From the NCBI RefSeq assembly GCF_009827535.1, contig NZ_WTYN01000001.1, positions 1,674,001-1,738,000 of the forward strand: 64,000 bases of DNA, given 5' to 3'. The notes under the pieces were generated by a model that ran no database searches, was not told the origin of the DNA, and saw only the letters and a list, made by a program, of their open reading frames with translations. How positions within the stretch are numbered: position 1 is the stretch's first letter; each line of letters starts with the position of its first letter. Below, in pieces: positions 54,213 to 63,305 of this stretch. This DNA comes from Qipengyuania oceanensis. Lineage in GTDB: Bacteria > Pseudomonadota > Alphaproteobacteria > Sphingomonadales > Sphingomonadaceae. The translations under genes were made by a program, and so were the position numbers.

Positions 54213-56015
54213 TTGCTGAACGATATCGATTCGGCCAGGAATCTCGTCGAGCTGTTCTTCAAGCGAGCCGACGAACGCAGGGACAGCCCCTTCCTGGGGG
54301 CGAAGCACGAGGGCGAGTGGCGCACGAGGACATGGGGCGAAGTCGCCAACCAGGTCTGCGTTTTCGCGGAAAACCTGCGCAAGCTGGGGCTGGGCGACGG
54401 CGACCGGGTCTGCCTCGTCAGCGAAAACCGGCCCGAATGGTGCATCGCCGATCTCGGCATCATGGCCGCAGGCTGCATCACCGTGCCCGCCTACACCACC
54501 AATACCGAGCGCGATCACGCACATATCCTCGACAACTCGGGCGCGAAGGCCGTGATCGTCTCGACCGACAAGCTGGCCCAGCCGCTGATCCCGGCGATCT
54601 TTCGTACCGGTATCGTCGAGCACATCATCCCGATCGACGAGGTGCGCGGGTACCAAGGCGGAAACCTGGAATGCCACAGCTGGTCGTCGATGATGGAAGG
54701 CGATCCGGTCGCTGCGCGCAGCGCCGTTGAGACGCGGCTTGCAGGCATCGACCGCAAGACGACCGCCTGCATCATCTACACCAGCGGTACGGGCGGAGCT
54801 CCGCGCGGCGTCATGCAGCATCACGGGGCGATCCTGTGCAATGTCGCGGGCGCGGCCGAAATCCTGATCGAGGACTTCGGCATCAGCAAGGACGAGCGGT
54901 TCCTGTCCTTCCTGCCGCTGAGCCACGCCTACGAGCATTCGGGCGGCCAGTTCCTGCCGATCGCGGTCGGCGCGCAGATCTACTACTCCGAAGGGCTGGA
55001 AAAGCTCGCGAGCAACATCGAGGAAACCAGTCCGACCATCATGGTCGTGGTCCCGCGCCTTTTCGAAGTGCTGCGGACGCGCATCATGAAGCAGATCGAG
55101 AAGCAGGGCGGCGCAGCCAAGACGCTGATGGACAAGGCGCTGGAGATCGGCGAGCGCAAGGCGGCCGGTAAGGCACGGCTGCGCGACAAGCCGGTCGATT
55201 TCGTCATCGGCAAGTTGCTCCGGCCCAAGATCCGCCAGAAGTTCGGCGGTAGGATCAAGGCGATGGTTTCGGGCGGCGCGCCGCTCAATCCCGATGTCGG
55301 CATCTTCTTCGAATCGATGGGGCTGACGATGCTCCAGGGCTATGGCCAGACCGAGGCCGGCCCGGTCATCAGCTGCAATCGCCCGGCCGCCGGCATTGCC
55401 ATGCACACCGTCGGCCCGGCCATGCGCGGGGTCGAGCTGCGGATCGCGGAGGATGGCGAAATCCTCTGCCGCGGCGAGCTGGTCATGCACGGCTACTGGC
55501 AGAACGATGCCGAGACCCGGCGCGCACTGCAGGATGGCTGGCTGCACACCGGCGATATCGGACACATCGACGATCGCGGAAGGATCGTGATCACCGATCG
55601 CAAGAAGGACATGATCGTCAACGACAAGGGCGACAACGTCGCGCCGCAGAAGCTGGAAGGCATGCTGACGCTGCAGCCGGAGATCGCGCAGGCGATGGTC
55701 AGCGGCGACAAGCGGCCCTACATCGTCGGCCTGATCGTGCCCGATGCGGAGTGGGCGCTGGAATGGGCGAAGGCGAACGGCGAGAAGTTCGATCTCGCCG
55801 CCTTGCAGGATCTGCCCGCCTTTAGGACAGCGATCCGCGATGCGATCGATCGGGTGAACAAGGACCTCTCGGTGATCGAGAAGATCCGCCAGTTCACCTT
55901 TGCCGACGAAGGGTTCACGATCGAGAACGAGGAAATGACGCCGAGCATGAAGATCCGCCGTCACAAGATCCGCGATCGCTACCAGGACAGGCTCGACGGC
56001 CTGTACCGGCACTGA
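54213..56015 (+). CDS. Long-chain fatty acid--CoA ligase (AMP-binding)
   Basis: A 600-residue acyl-CoA synthetase. The AMP-binding motif is IIYTSGTGGAPRGVM, followed by GYGQTEAGPVIS and GWLHTGDIGHIDDRGRI, and the C-terminal PSMKIRRHKIRDRY contains the catalytic-lysine region. It activates fatty acids to acyl-CoA for oxidation or lipid synthesis. The start is read as TTG at 54213, with an AGGAG ribosome-binding site about 8 nt upstream; the longer ATG frame at 54132 looks non-coding. Confidence 0.93.
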   Translation: MLNDIDSARNLVELFFKRADERRDSPFLGAKHEGEWRTRTWGEVANQVCVFAENLRKLGLGDGDRVCLVSENRPEWCIADLGIMAAGCITVPAYTTNTERDHAHILDNSGAKAVIVSTDKLAQPLIPAIFRTGIVEHIIPIDEVRGYQGGNLECHSWSSMMEGDPVAARSAVETRLAGIDRKTTACIIYTSGTGGAPRGVMQHHGAILCNVAGAAEILIEDFGISKDERFLSFLPLSHAYEHSGGQFLPIAVGAQIYYSEGLEKLASNIEETSPTIMVVVPRLFEVLRTRIMKQIEKQGGAAKTLMDKALEIGERKAAGKARLRDKPVDFVIGKLLRPKIRQKFGGRIKAMVSGGAPLNPDVGIFFESMGLTMLQGYGQTEAGPVISCNRPAAGIAMHTVGPAMRGVELRIAEDGEILCRGELVMHGYWQNDAETRRALQDGWLHTGDIGHIDDRGRIVITDRKKDMIVNDKGDNVAPQKLEGMLTLQPEIAQAMVSGDKRPYIVGLIVPDAEWALEWAKANGEKFDLAALQDLPAFRTAIRDAIDRVNKDLSVIEKIRQFTFADEGFTIENEEMTPSMKIRRHKIRDRYQDRLDGLYRH

Positions 56016-56021
56016 GCGCGG

Positions 56022-56549
56022 CTAGGCGGCCTCCGCCTCGATGAATTCCGGGTAGAAGCTGGGTGCCTGGGTCGACCACCCGGGCGCAGTCGCCGCGGCC
56101 TCGCTCAGCGACTGGAGAAGGATCTTGCGCCGCTCCGGCCGGATCTGCGGCAGCGCGGCGGCAGCGCAGAACGCGCTCGGCAGCCATGGCCTGGCGCTCG
56201 CGCCAAGCAGTCGTTCGTAGAGGAACCGGAAGGCCGCGAAGCTGGCGAGCCGTTCCTGCCCGAGATCGAAGGCGGCAATCCGGGTCAGCGCGCCCAGAAA
56301 GCCCTCGATGCCGTCGATGCTGCCCTCGGAAGGGATCGTGCTGCGGAGCGCCTTGAGATCCTGGTAGGCGACGTACTGCCGACGGATCGCGGCATTCTCG
56401 CCAGCATCGCGCGCCCATAGTTTGAAAGCGTCCTGCCGGCCCAGCCCGATATCCAGGCTGCGTCGGATGTAGCGCTGCTCGCACGGCGCGAAGCCTGCGA
56501 ACTCGCGCATTTCGGCGATGGTCATCGAAGCGGTATTCGTGACAGCCAT
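56022..56549 (-). CDS. Hypothetical protein (175 aa)
   Basis: Mostly helical and soluble, beginning MAVTNTASMTIAEMREFAGF, with REFAGFAPCEQRYIRRSLDIGLG and later a Trp/Phe-rich ending (GWSTQAPSFYPEFIEAEAA). No signal peptide or membrane helix is visible. I do not recognise the family. The gene lies 63 nt after the thiS-thiG fusion on the same strand. The ATG at 56549 follows a GGGGGC stretch; ATG at 56564 is an alternative. Confidence 0.68.
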   Translation of the reverse strand: MAVTNTASMTIAEMREFAGFAPCEQRYIRRSLDIGLGRQDAFKLWARDAGENAAIRRQYVAYQDLKALRSTIPSEGSIDGIEGFLGALTRIAAFDLGQERLASFAAFRFLYERLLGASARPWLPSAFCAAAALPQIRPERRKILLQSLSEAAATAPGWSTQAPSFYPEFIEAEAA

Positions 56550-56612
56550 TGTCTGTGCCCCCATGTTGCAAGGGCACATTCCCGCAGTTTGGTTAACGAG
56601 CGGTAACCACGA

Positions 56613-57620
56613 TCAAATTAATCCGGCGAGCGGGCTGGACGGGTCGGCATACTTGCGGGTCGCCATTCGGCCGGACAGATAGGCATGGCGTCCGGCTTCC
56701 ACGGCAAGCTTCATCGCGCGCGCCATGCGAACGGGGTCCTTCGCCTCGGCAATCGCGGTGTTCATGAGCACGCCATCGCAGCCGAGCTCCATCGCGACCG
56801 CCGCATCGCTTGCGGTACCGACCCCGGCATCGACGAGGACGGGCACGCTCGCGCCTTCCTTGATGAGGCGGATCGTCACGCGGTTCTGGATTCCCAGACC
56901 CGATCCGATCGGCGCACCCAATGGCATCACGGCAACCGCACCCGCTTCCTCCAGCTGCTTCGCTGCGATGGGGTCGTCGACGCAATAGACCATCGGCAGG
57001 AAACCTTCGTTCGCGAGCGTCTCGGTCGCCTTCAGCGTTTCCCGCATGTCGGGATAAAGGGTTTTCGCCTCGCCCAGCACCTCGAGCTTCACGAGATCCC
57101 AGCCACCCGCCTCGCGCGCCAGGCGCAGCGTCCGGATGGCCTCGTCGGCGGTGAAGCATCCGGCCGTATTGGGCAGGTAGGTGATCTTCTTGGGATCGAT
57201 GTAATCGGTCAGCATCGGCGACTTGGGATCGCAGACGTTCACGCGGCGGACGGCGACCGTCACGATTTCCGCGCCCGATGCCTCCAGCGCGGCGGCGTTC
57301 TGTTCGAAATCCTTGTACTTGCCGGTGCCGACGATCAACCGCGACCGGAAGGTGCGACCAGCCACGGTCCAGCTGTCGTCATCCAGCACTGCCTGGTGAT
57401 CGCCGCCGCCGACGAAGTGCACGATCTCGAGCACGTCGCCGTCGCGAAGCTGCACTGACTGAAGGCTCGATCGCGGGGCTATCGCGCCATTGTGTTCGAC
57501 CGCGACCTTTTCCGGCGCGAGGTCGAGCTCCCGCACGAAATCGGCGACGGTCGTCGCGCTCGTGCGGCGGCTTTCGCCGTTTACGGTCACTGTGATGGTC
57601 TGGATGTCGGTCGCGCTCAT
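56613..57620 (-). CDS. ThiS-ThiG fusion: sulfur carrier/thiazole synthase
   Basis: A 335-residue fusion. Residues 1-75 are ThiS-like, ending in EIVHFVGGG, the glycine tail that normally becomes a thiocarboxylate. The rest is ThiG, with [13 protein letters not shown], the Schiff-base lysine region LVKLEVLGE and [14 protein letters not shown]. ThiG forms the thiazole phosphate of thiamine from DXP, dehydroglycine and ThiS-COSH. The domain order matches the known PRK11840 family. Start ATG at 57620 is preferred over a TTG at 57641. Dxs in this window supplies its DXP. Confidence 0.92.
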   Translation of the reverse strand: MSATDIQTITVTVNGESRRTSATTVADFVRELDLAPEKVAVEHNGAIAPRSSLQSVQLRDGDVLEIVHFVGGGDHQAVLDDDSWTVAGRTFRSRLIVGTGKYKDFEQNAAALEASGAEIVTVAVRRVNVCDPKSPMLTDYIDPKKITYLPNTAGCFTADEAIRTLRLAREAGGWDLVKLEVLGEAKTLYPDMRETLKATETLANEGFLPMVYCVDDPIAAKQLEEAGAVAVMPLGAPIGSGLGIQNRVTIRLIKEGASVPVLVDAGVGTASDAAVAMELGCDGVLMNTAIAEAKDPVRMARAMKLAVEAGRHAYLSGRMATRKYADPSSPLAGLI

Positions 57621-57637
57621 GCGCGCCGAGATAGCGT

Positions 57638-58009
57638 TCAATGCGCGCTGCGCAAGTTCAACACGTGCCCGACCGAGACCATGATGACGCCGATGATCGT
57701 CAGCACTGCCTCCTGGGCGCCGTGCGGAGAAGCCAGTGCGCCGCCCATGAAGGTAAGCCCCATCATCGCTACGACGAAGGGCGCTGCACGGCGATGCCGG
57801 ATCGCGCCCCAGCCGATCGCGACGCCCGCGATCACGCAGGCCAGCGCCAGCCCGACTTCATGGATGACAGGCGCGAGCAGGAAGCTGCCGCCGATGCCCA
57901 GACCCGAAAGGATGACCAGGCTGGCTACGCAATGGAGCGCGCACAGGCCGGACAGGACCACGCCGGCGCGATCCATCCGGTCGCGAATCGAGTGCAGGGT
58001 GAAACGCAT
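57638..58009 (-). CDS. MerC domain-containing membrane protein
   Basis: A 123-residue protein with about four transmembrane helices and the MerC motif [15 protein letters not shown] (CxxxxC pair) in the first. MerC proteins were described as mercuric ion importers, but many stand alone and may carry other soft metals. No mer genes are near. The stop is 18 nt from the thiS-thiG start. A 17-bp palindrome, ATGT-N9-ACAT, at 58024-58040 lies about 15 nt upstream of its start. Confidence 0.82.
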   Translation of the reverse strand: MRFTLHSIRDRMDRAGVVLSGLCALHCVASLVILSGLGIGGSFLLAPVIHEVGLALACVIAGVAIGWGAIRHRRAAPFVVAMMGLTFMGGALASPHGAQEAVLTIIGVIMVSVGHVLNLRSAH

Positions 58010-58023
58010 GCGGGCATTTATCT

Positions 58024-58040
58024 ATGTGACGATGTAACAT
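58024..58040. promoter_or_regulatory. Candidate Zur-type operator upstream of the MerC gene
   Basis: ATGTgACgatGTaACAT: an imperfect palindrome with ATGT/ACAT ends and inner AC/GT pairs, located 15 nt before the MerC start. The TAACAT half resembles alphaproteobacterial zinc-uptake-regulator boxes. The window also encodes a Zur-like protein. Assignment is tentative. Confidence 0.35.
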
Positions 58041-58111
58041 TCTTCAAGGGCTGTCGCTCGGTCGTCGCAATTGACTTGCGAAGCCGTGTCGGGATCACCA
58101 CAGGAGTGGGC

Positions 58112-59173
58112 ATGACAAGCAGCGTTCGATCTGCATCCGCAACCGACTTCGCCGTCGCCACCAGGCCTGCCCCGCGTGCGATGGCGATCTGGCTGTTCTG
58201 CGTCGCCGTCATGGTGGTCGCGATCGTCGCCGTCGGCGGCATTACGCGCCTGACGGAATCGGGCCTCTCCATCACAGAGTGGAAACCGGTCACGGGCGTA
58301 CTTCCGCCGCTCAACGAAGCGCAATGGCAAGCCGAATACGCGGCGTATCGCCAGATCGGGGAGTTCCAGCAGGTCAACGGACCGGCCGGAATGACGCTGG
58401 CCGATTACAAGTTCATCTATTTCTGGGAGTGGCTGCACCGCCTGATCGGCCGGGCGATCGGCCTGGCCTTCGCACTCCCGCTCGCCTGGTTCTGGATCCG
58501 CAAGCAGATCCCCCAAGGTTACACGCCGCGCCTGGTCGCGCTGCTCGCGCTGGGCTCGCTGCAGGGCGTGTTCGGCTGGTTCATGGTTCGCAGCGGCCTC
58601 AACGGCACGATGACCGATGTGAGTCATTTCTGGCTATCGATCCACCTCTGCACCGCGCTGTTCACGCTGGCCGGCCTGATCTGGACTGCGCTCGACCTGC
58701 TGCGTCTGGACAGCATTCCCGACGCGCGCCCTGCACGAATCACCCTGTTCACCTTCGGTGTTGCGCTGGTCCTCTTTCTCCAGCTGCTGCTGGGTGCGTG
58801 GGTCGCCGGTCTGAACGCGGGCTACGCTTCGGACACATGGCCGCTCATGCAGGGCAGGCTCATTCCCGAGTTCGACCAGTCGCGCGGATTGTTGTGGGCC
58901 ATGACCCACGATCCCTACCTCATCCATTTCATGCACCGTTGGTGGGCATGGGTCGCGGTTGCCGTGCTGGTCACTTTCGCCCGGAGGCTGCGATCGTTCG
59001 AACGCCGGGCATCCAAGGCGGTGCACACCACTTTCGGAATACAGATATTCCTCGGCATCGCGGTGGTCCTCAGCGGCATGTCGCTGTGGCTGGCCGTCGC
59101 GCATCAATTTGTCGGCGCGCTGCTCGTGGCGAGCGTAGCCTGGGGCGCGCATGTCCTGGGGCGCGTCAGATAG
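58112..59173 (+). CDS. ctaA: Heme A synthase (COX15/CtaA type)
   Basis: A 353-residue membrane protein with about eight helices and the CtaA/COX15 signatures ITRLTESGLSITEWKP, EWLHRLIGR, GLQ-type SLQGVFGWFMVRSGL, WVAGLNAGYASDTWPLM and HFMHRWWAW with haem-ligand histidines. It oxidises haem O to haem A for cytochrome c oxidase. The ATG at 58112 has a CAGGAG ribosome-binding site. It is divergent from the MerC gene. Confidence 0.94.
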   Translation: MTSSVRSASATDFAVATRPAPRAMAIWLFCVAVMVVAIVAVGGITRLTESGLSITEWKPVTGVLPPLNEAQWQAEYAAYRQIGEFQQVNGPAGMTLADYKFIYFWEWLHRLIGRAIGLAFALPLAWFWIRKQIPQGYTPRLVALLALGSLQGVFGWFMVRSGLNGTMTDVSHFWLSIHLCTALFTLAGLIWTALDLLRLDSIPDARPARITLFTFGVALVLFLQLLLGAWVAGLNAGYASDTWPLMQGRLIPEFDQSRGLLWAMTHDPYLIHFMHRWWAWVAVAVLVTFARRLRSFERRASKAVHTTFGIQIFLGIAVVLSGMSLWLAVAHQFVGALLVASVAWGAHVLGRVR

Positions 59174-59241
59174 GCTGCGGCGAACGGGTCGCCCGGCATT
59201 CCCGGCTGGCATTGACTCATGGGTTTGATTAACACGCCGCC

Positions 59242-59991
59242 ATGGGCAGCAAAGCTGACATGGCGGGCGCAAGCAGACGGCGGTTTCTCGAAGTTGCCGG
59301 GGCCGGCGCGATCGCGGGCCTGGTTGCTCTTGCACGGCCGCACCCTCTTGCGGCCCGCGACGTCCGCGCGATCACTCCGCCAACGGGCCGCCGGATCCTG
59401 ACGCGCGGGCTCGAGCGTACGCTCTTCGACGGTAAGCAGATCGTCGTGCGGCGCAAGTGGGCGATCGACTTCGTGCCCGAGACGAACGGCTGGACGGTTG
59501 CCGGGGAGCTGATCGGCGTGGAGGTCGACGTGCCCCTGCCACTCGCTCCGCTGGCGAACATCGAGAAGAACAGGCCGGTGTCCGAAAGCTTTCCCATTCG
59601 CCTCGATGGCGAGGGCCTGATTCTCTACGGACAGGGCCGGGCGAGCAAGCTCGACATGGACCAGGTGGCCTCCGCTGCAAGCGAGGTCATCGCCTCGGCC
59701 GGCACGTCTGCGATCGACCAGCGTGCCGCGCGCATGTTCGTCGGCCAACTGGGTCAGGCTGCTAATTCGCTGATGTCGCTGTTCCCGCAGGACCTGTTCT
59801 TTCCCTCGACCGAGCCGGTCACCGATCGCCGGACGATGGATCTCGCCAATGGCCTCGTCGGCGAAATGGAGATGCGTTACGCGGCCACTGCGGATGGCGG
59901 CACCGGACTTCTCCGGACCAGCAGGCGGCTGGTGACGACCCGTATCGGCGGCGAGAGCATGGAATCGGCCGAATTGTGGGAGCTCGCCTGA
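59242..59991 (+). CDS. Tat-exported hypothetical protein (249 aa)
   Basis: The N-terminus has a twin-arginine signal, SRRRFLEVAGAGAIAGLVAL, suggesting export of a folded protein to the periplasm. The mature part (RRKWAIDFVPETNGWTVAGE, then SFPIRLDGEGLILYGQG) is beta-rich; I recognise no cofactor motif. No ribosome-binding site is obvious at 59242. An ATG 18 nt downstream is possible. Function unknown. Confidence 0.75.
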   Translation: MGSKADMAGASRRRFLEVAGAGAIAGLVALARPHPLAARDVRAITPPTGRRILTRGLERTLFDGKQIVVRRKWAIDFVPETNGWTVAGELIGVEVDVPLPLAPLANIEKNRPVSESFPIRLDGEGLILYGQGRASKLDMDQVASAASEVIASAGTSAIDQRAARMFVGQLGQAANSLMSLFPQDLFFPSTEPVTDRRTMDLANGLVGEMEMRYAATADGGTGLLRTSRRLVTTRIGGESMESAELWELA

Positions 59992-60057
59992 GCCGGTTCT
60001 GGCGGCACCAATTTGCGCACGGTATTATTTTACCTCTCCGCAGACGCCCGGTTTTGC

Positions 60058-60086
60058 TTGACTGAATCGCCTTTCGCAGCCAATTG
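60058..60086 (+). promoter_or_regulatory. Predicted rplM-rpsI promoter
   Basis: TTGACT (60058-60063), a 17-nt spacer and CAATTG (60081-60086), 89 nt before rplM. The spacer starts GAATCGCC exactly as in the rpmB promoter candidate at 33971. The -10 is weak, so the element is supported mainly by that shared sequence. Confidence 0.4.
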
Positions 60087-60174
60087 GCGCGCACTTCGCG
60101 AACCGGGCGTGCCCGGATTGCGATTCTGTCGCGCCCCGGCGTGATGCGAACATTCAGAAACGGAACATCAGCCC

Positions 60175-60654
60175 ATGAAGGCTCTCAGCAAGATCACCCG
60201 GTCGATCAAGCCGGCCGAGGTCGAAAAGAAGTGGCACATCATCGACGCCGACGGCCTCGTCGTCGGTCGTCTCGCCGCGATCATCGCCAATCACCTGCGC
60301 GGCAAGCACAAGCCGAGCTTCACCCCCCACGTCGATTGCGGCGACCATGTCGTCGTCATCAACGCGGACAAGGTGCGGTTCACCGGCAAGAAGCTGCAGG
60401 ACAAGCGCTATTACAAGCACACCGGCTACGCCGGCGGCATCAAGGAAACCTCGCCGGCCAAGGTGCTCGGCGGCCGTTTCCCCGAGCGCGTCCTCGAAAA
60501 GGCGGTCGAGCGGATGATTCCGCGCGGCCCGCTTGGTCGCCAGCAGATGAAGGCCCTTCACCTCTACAACGGCACCGAGCACCCGCATGACGGCCAGAAG
60601 CCCGAAGTGCTCGACGTCGCTTCGATGAACCGCAAGAACAAGGTCACCGCATAA
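60175..60654 (+). CDS. rplM: 50S ribosomal protein L13
   Basis: A 159-residue L13. The N-terminal [20 protein letters not shown] is followed by [32 protein letters not shown] and [20 protein letters not shown]. This is typical for the early-assembling L13. Its stop overlaps the rpsI start in TAATG, forming the standard rplM-rpsI operon. Confidence 0.97.
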   Translation: MKALSKITRSIKPAEVEKKWHIIDADGLVVGRLAAIIANHLRGKHKPSFTPHVDCGDHVVVINADKVRFTGKKLQDKRYYKHTGYAGGIKETSPAKVLGGRFPERVLEKAVERMIPRGPLGRQQMKALHLYNGTEHPHDGQKPEVLDVASMNRKNKVTA

Positions 60655-61172
60655 TGGCTGACGAAAACAACACCGTGTCCGATCTCGCCGATCTCAAGGA
60701 CATCGCGGGCGACGCCCCCGAAGCCGACGCAGCAGATATCGCGCAGACCGCCGACGTTCCGCTGCGCGAGCAGGAACTGGACCAGCATGGCCGCGCCTAC
60801 GCGACTGGCCGCCGCAAGGATGCCAAGGCTCGCGTTTGGATCAAGCCGGGCACCGGCAAGATCACGATCAACGGCCGCGACCAGGAAGTGTATTTCGCAC
60901 GTCCGACGCTGCGCCTGATCATCGACCAGCCGTTCTCGATCACCGAGCGCCAGGGCCAGTATGATGTCATCGCCACCGTTCGCGGCGGCGGTCTCTCGGG
61001 CCAGGCAGGGGCCGTGAAGCACGGCATCAGCCAGGCTCTCACCAAGTTCGAGCCGGCGCTTCGCGGCACGGTCAAGGCAGCAGGCTTCCTGACCCGCGAC
61101 AGCCGCGTGGTCGAGCGTAAAAAGTACGGCCGGGCGAAGGCTCGCCGCAGCTTCCAGTTCTCGAAGCGCTAA
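60654..61172 (+). CDS. rpsI: 30S ribosomal protein S9
   Basis: A 172-residue S9. The first 42 residues are an acidic extension ([20 protein letters not shown]). The core then begins [21 protein letters not shown] and ends with the canonical [18 protein letters not shown], the tail that touches P-site tRNA. The acidic extension is usual in this bacterial group and does not indicate a fusion. It shares an operon with rplM. Confidence 0.97.
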   Translation: MADENNTVSDLADLKDIAGDAPEADAADIAQTADVPLREQELDQHGRAYATGRRKDAKARVWIKPGTGKITINGRDQEVYFARPTLRLIIDQPFSITERQGQYDVIATVRGGGLSGQAGAVKHGISQALTKFEPALRGTVKAAGFLTRDSRVVERKKYGRAKARRSFQFSKR

Positions 61173-61201
61173 GCGCCTTCCCGAACTCTACATCCGATAC
61201 G

Positions 61202-61233
61202 AAAAGGGGCGGCCTCGCGGGGCCGCCCTTTTT
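61202..61233 (+). terminator. rplM-rpsI intrinsic terminator
   Basis: A GGGCGGCC stem (61207-61214 with 61221-61228), flanked by AAAA on one side and a run of five T on the other. It lies about 30 nt after the rpsI stop. Confidence 0.8.
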
Positions 61234-61257
61234 CATTCCGGAGTGCGTTGCGCCGGT

Positions 61258-61455
61258 TCAGCGCTGCATGACCAGCAATCCCCAGGCGAGACCCGTCCCC
61301 GCGAGGAACAACGGCCAGGACCACAGCATCGTCGCATCGCCCATGTGCAGGTTATGAATTGCGAGCTGCCCACCGGTCGAGCCCGTCGAACCGATGATCA
61401 GCGCGATCACCCAGGTCAGGATCACCCCGAGGGGCACGGCTTTCACAAATTCCAT
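61258..61455 (-). CDS. Small two-helix membrane protein (65 aa)
   Basis: Two hydrophobic segments: VKAVPLGVILTWVIALIIG and a C-terminal MLWSWPLFLAGTGLAWGLLV, separated by a polar turn with GSTGSTGGQLAIHNLHMGD. The ATG at 61455 is taken as the start; a GTG immediately before it is possible. The family is not recognised, but the two clean helices in a short ORF support coding. Confidence 0.62.
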   Translation of the reverse strand: MEFVKAVPLGVILTWVIALIIGSTGSTGGQLAIHNLHMGDATMLWSWPLFLAGTGLAWGLLVMQR

Positions 61456-61581
61456 CACGACGCCCCCGTGGCTCGTTAGTGCGGTCTCCTGGTCGCCTTA
61501 TCGGCCACCGGGCTTGCCCAATTGCAGCCAAAGCCGGTTAATACGGTTTTAGGGTTTCGATCCGGTTAGCGCCGCATCAGG

Positions 61582-62442
61582 TCAGTGTACGGGCGGATCG
61601 GTTCGTGGCACCTGGTTGACGGGGGCGACCGGCTCGCCGGGTACGCGCGGCGGCATCGCGTCTTCCGGCACGTCGACGATCTGCATGTCGGCGGTATCGA
61701 CATTGTCGAGATTGCGTACGCACACCTCCAGCTTCTCACCATCCCAGTGGATCTCGTTGAAGCTGGGCGGCGTCGAGCGCACGCGTTGCGACAGCGTGCC
61801 CGCTCCGATCATCCGGACCGATCCGTGAACCGTCTCCTCCATGATATCGAAGGCATCGTGGACGTGGCCCGAGAGAACCGCGAGAACCGGGCGCTTCGAC
61901 AATTCTTCCAGCGCATTCTGGCCGTGGCGGGTCAGGGCCGTACCCTGGGTGCCGACTTCGCGCAGCGGGTGATGCGCAGTGACCAGTGCCCGGGTGCCTT
62001 CGGGAAGGGCATCGATCGCGGTCAGGCATCTGGCGAGCGCTTCGTCGGTGATCCAGCCTTTCGACCAATTGAGCCGCGGCTGCCACCGGCGAACTGTCTT
62101 TAGGGGCACGATCGCGAGACCGGGCAGGTCGATTTCCTTCTCGACCTTGTCCTCTATCGCGCGGATCCGTCGATACGGATCGAAGAACCGTTCGATCGGG
62201 TTGAAATAGGGCATGTCGTGGTTGCCGATTTCGACCGTGACCGGCGCATCGAGCGAATTGATCCAGTGGGTTGCCGCATCGAATTCGCGATGCCGCGCAC
62301 GCATCGTGAGATCACCCGTTATCGCGACGGCGGCAGGGCGTTTCTCGGCGATCTCCTGCTTTACCCAGTCGAGCGCGCGATTGTCCTCGAGGCCGAAATG
62401 AATATCGCTGAGGTGGAAAAGCACCGTGCCGGACTGGGTCAT
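61582..62442 (-). CDS. Calcineurin-like metallophosphoesterase
   Basis: A 286-residue metallophosphoesterase with the complete metal-site series: FHLSDIHFGLE, ITGDLTMRARH, IGNHDMPYF, LVTAHHPLRE and LSGHVHDAF. The C-terminal tail is Pro-rich (PPRVPGEPVAPVNQVP). Its start overlaps the stop of the upstream lipid kinase gene (TGATG), so the two are co-translated. Substrate unknown; a lipid phosphate is possible given the partner. Confidence 0.88.
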   Translation of the reverse strand: MTQSGTVLFHLSDIHFGLEDNRALDWVKQEIAEKRPAAVAITGDLTMRARHREFDAATHWINSLDAPVTVEIGNHDMPYFNPIERFFDPYRRIRAIEDKVEKEIDLPGLAIVPLKTVRRWQPRLNWSKGWITDEALARCLTAIDALPEGTRALVTAHHPLREVGTQGTALTRHGQNALEELSKRPVLAVLSGHVHDAFDIMEETVHGSVRMIGAGTLSQRVRSTPPSFNEIHWDGEKLEVCVRNLDNVDTADMQIVDVPEDAMPPRVPGEPVAPVNQVPRTDPPVH

Positions 62443-63290
62443 CAGGCGGTCGCTAGCAGATCGACGTCGGCTTCGGCCAGCACGACTTCCTCTACCGGTT
62501 CGCCCAGGGTCGGCTCGCCGTCGATCGACAGTTCGATGGGCGCTCCGGTGGCTCCGGCAAGGACCAGGCGGTCGAAAGTGCCAAGTGTTTCATGCGGGCC
62601 TTCGCGGAAACGGCGGATCAGCATCTTCCAGCCCTGGGCAATATAGTCGCCGAGCGTTTTGGGGTTGTAGGCAACCAGCCGCAAGCCGGCGTCGCACGGG
62701 CAGATCTCGACCAGCGGGTAGCCTTCGCGATCGCCCACATCGGGCTCGCGGATGCACAGCTGCGCTTCGTCGCCGACAGTCTTGGCATAGGCCTCGCCCG
62801 CCTCGTCGACCATCTGCTGGATGTCAGCCTCGCGCATGGCCTCGCGCACGGTGTACCACGACGTAGCGGGTCCCGCCGAGAGACCGACCAGTGCATCGCC
62901 GTGCGCGGAGCGTGCCACATTACGCCGCACGACCCGCGCCCCGCCACTAGCGACCTGCGCGACGATATCGGCCGGCTCCGCTTCGCCGTGCAGCTGGTGC
63001 GAGAGCAGGTTCATCGTGCCGCCGGGAAGTACGAGGACCTTTCCTTTCCAGCCGTAGAGGCCGGTCACGCAGCTGTTCACCGTTCCGTCGCCGGTGAAGA
63101 TGGCGAGAATGTCGATGTTGGACCCGGCCAGCGTTTCGGCGGTCGGCAAGTCCTCGTCCGGAAAGCAGATCGAGCGGCACAGGTCGAAGCCCGCCCCGCG
63201 GAAGGCCGTGGCGAGGTCGTCGACCGCCTCGGGACTGTAGCTGCCGCTGGCCGTGTTCGCGACGAGGCAGACTGTCTGCTGGTTGTCCAT
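62442..63290 (-). CDS. Lipid kinase (diacylglycerol kinase family)
   Basis: A 282-residue protein with a DAGK catalytic region: VCLVANTASGSYSPEAVDD, ILAIFTGDGTVNSCVTGL (TGDGT where GGDGT is usual) and VLVLPGGTMNLLSHQLHGE, matching the LPGGTxN motif. It should phosphorylate a lipid acceptor. The start at 63290 (MDNQQTV) is preferred over one 15 nt earlier. A second family member is at 16528-17565. Co-translated with the metallophosphoesterase. Confidence 0.82.
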   Translation of the reverse strand: MDNQQTVCLVANTASGSYSPEAVDDLATAFRGAGFDLCRSICFPDEDLPTAETLAGSNIDILAIFTGDGTVNSCVTGLYGWKGKVLVLPGGTMNLLSHQLHGEAEPADIVAQVASGGARVVRRNVARSAHGDALVGLSAGPATSWYTVREAMREADIQQMVDEAGEAYAKTVGDEAQLCIREPDVGDREGYPLVEICPCDAGLRLVAYNPKTLGDYIAQGWKMLIRRFREGPHETLGTFDRLVLAGATGAPIELSIDGEPTLGEPVEEVVLAEADVDLLATA

Positions 63291-63305
63291 GGTGATTGAG
63301 CGCAA

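Noticed and set aside
54138-56012. 624-aa open frame on the minus strand
   Set aside because: It is antisense to the acyl-CoA ligase, which has all AMP-binding motifs.
58071-58099. TTGACT plus a 17-nt spacer and ATCACC as the ctaA promoter
   Set aside because: The -10 hexamer is poor and no second copy supports it; not confident enough to list.
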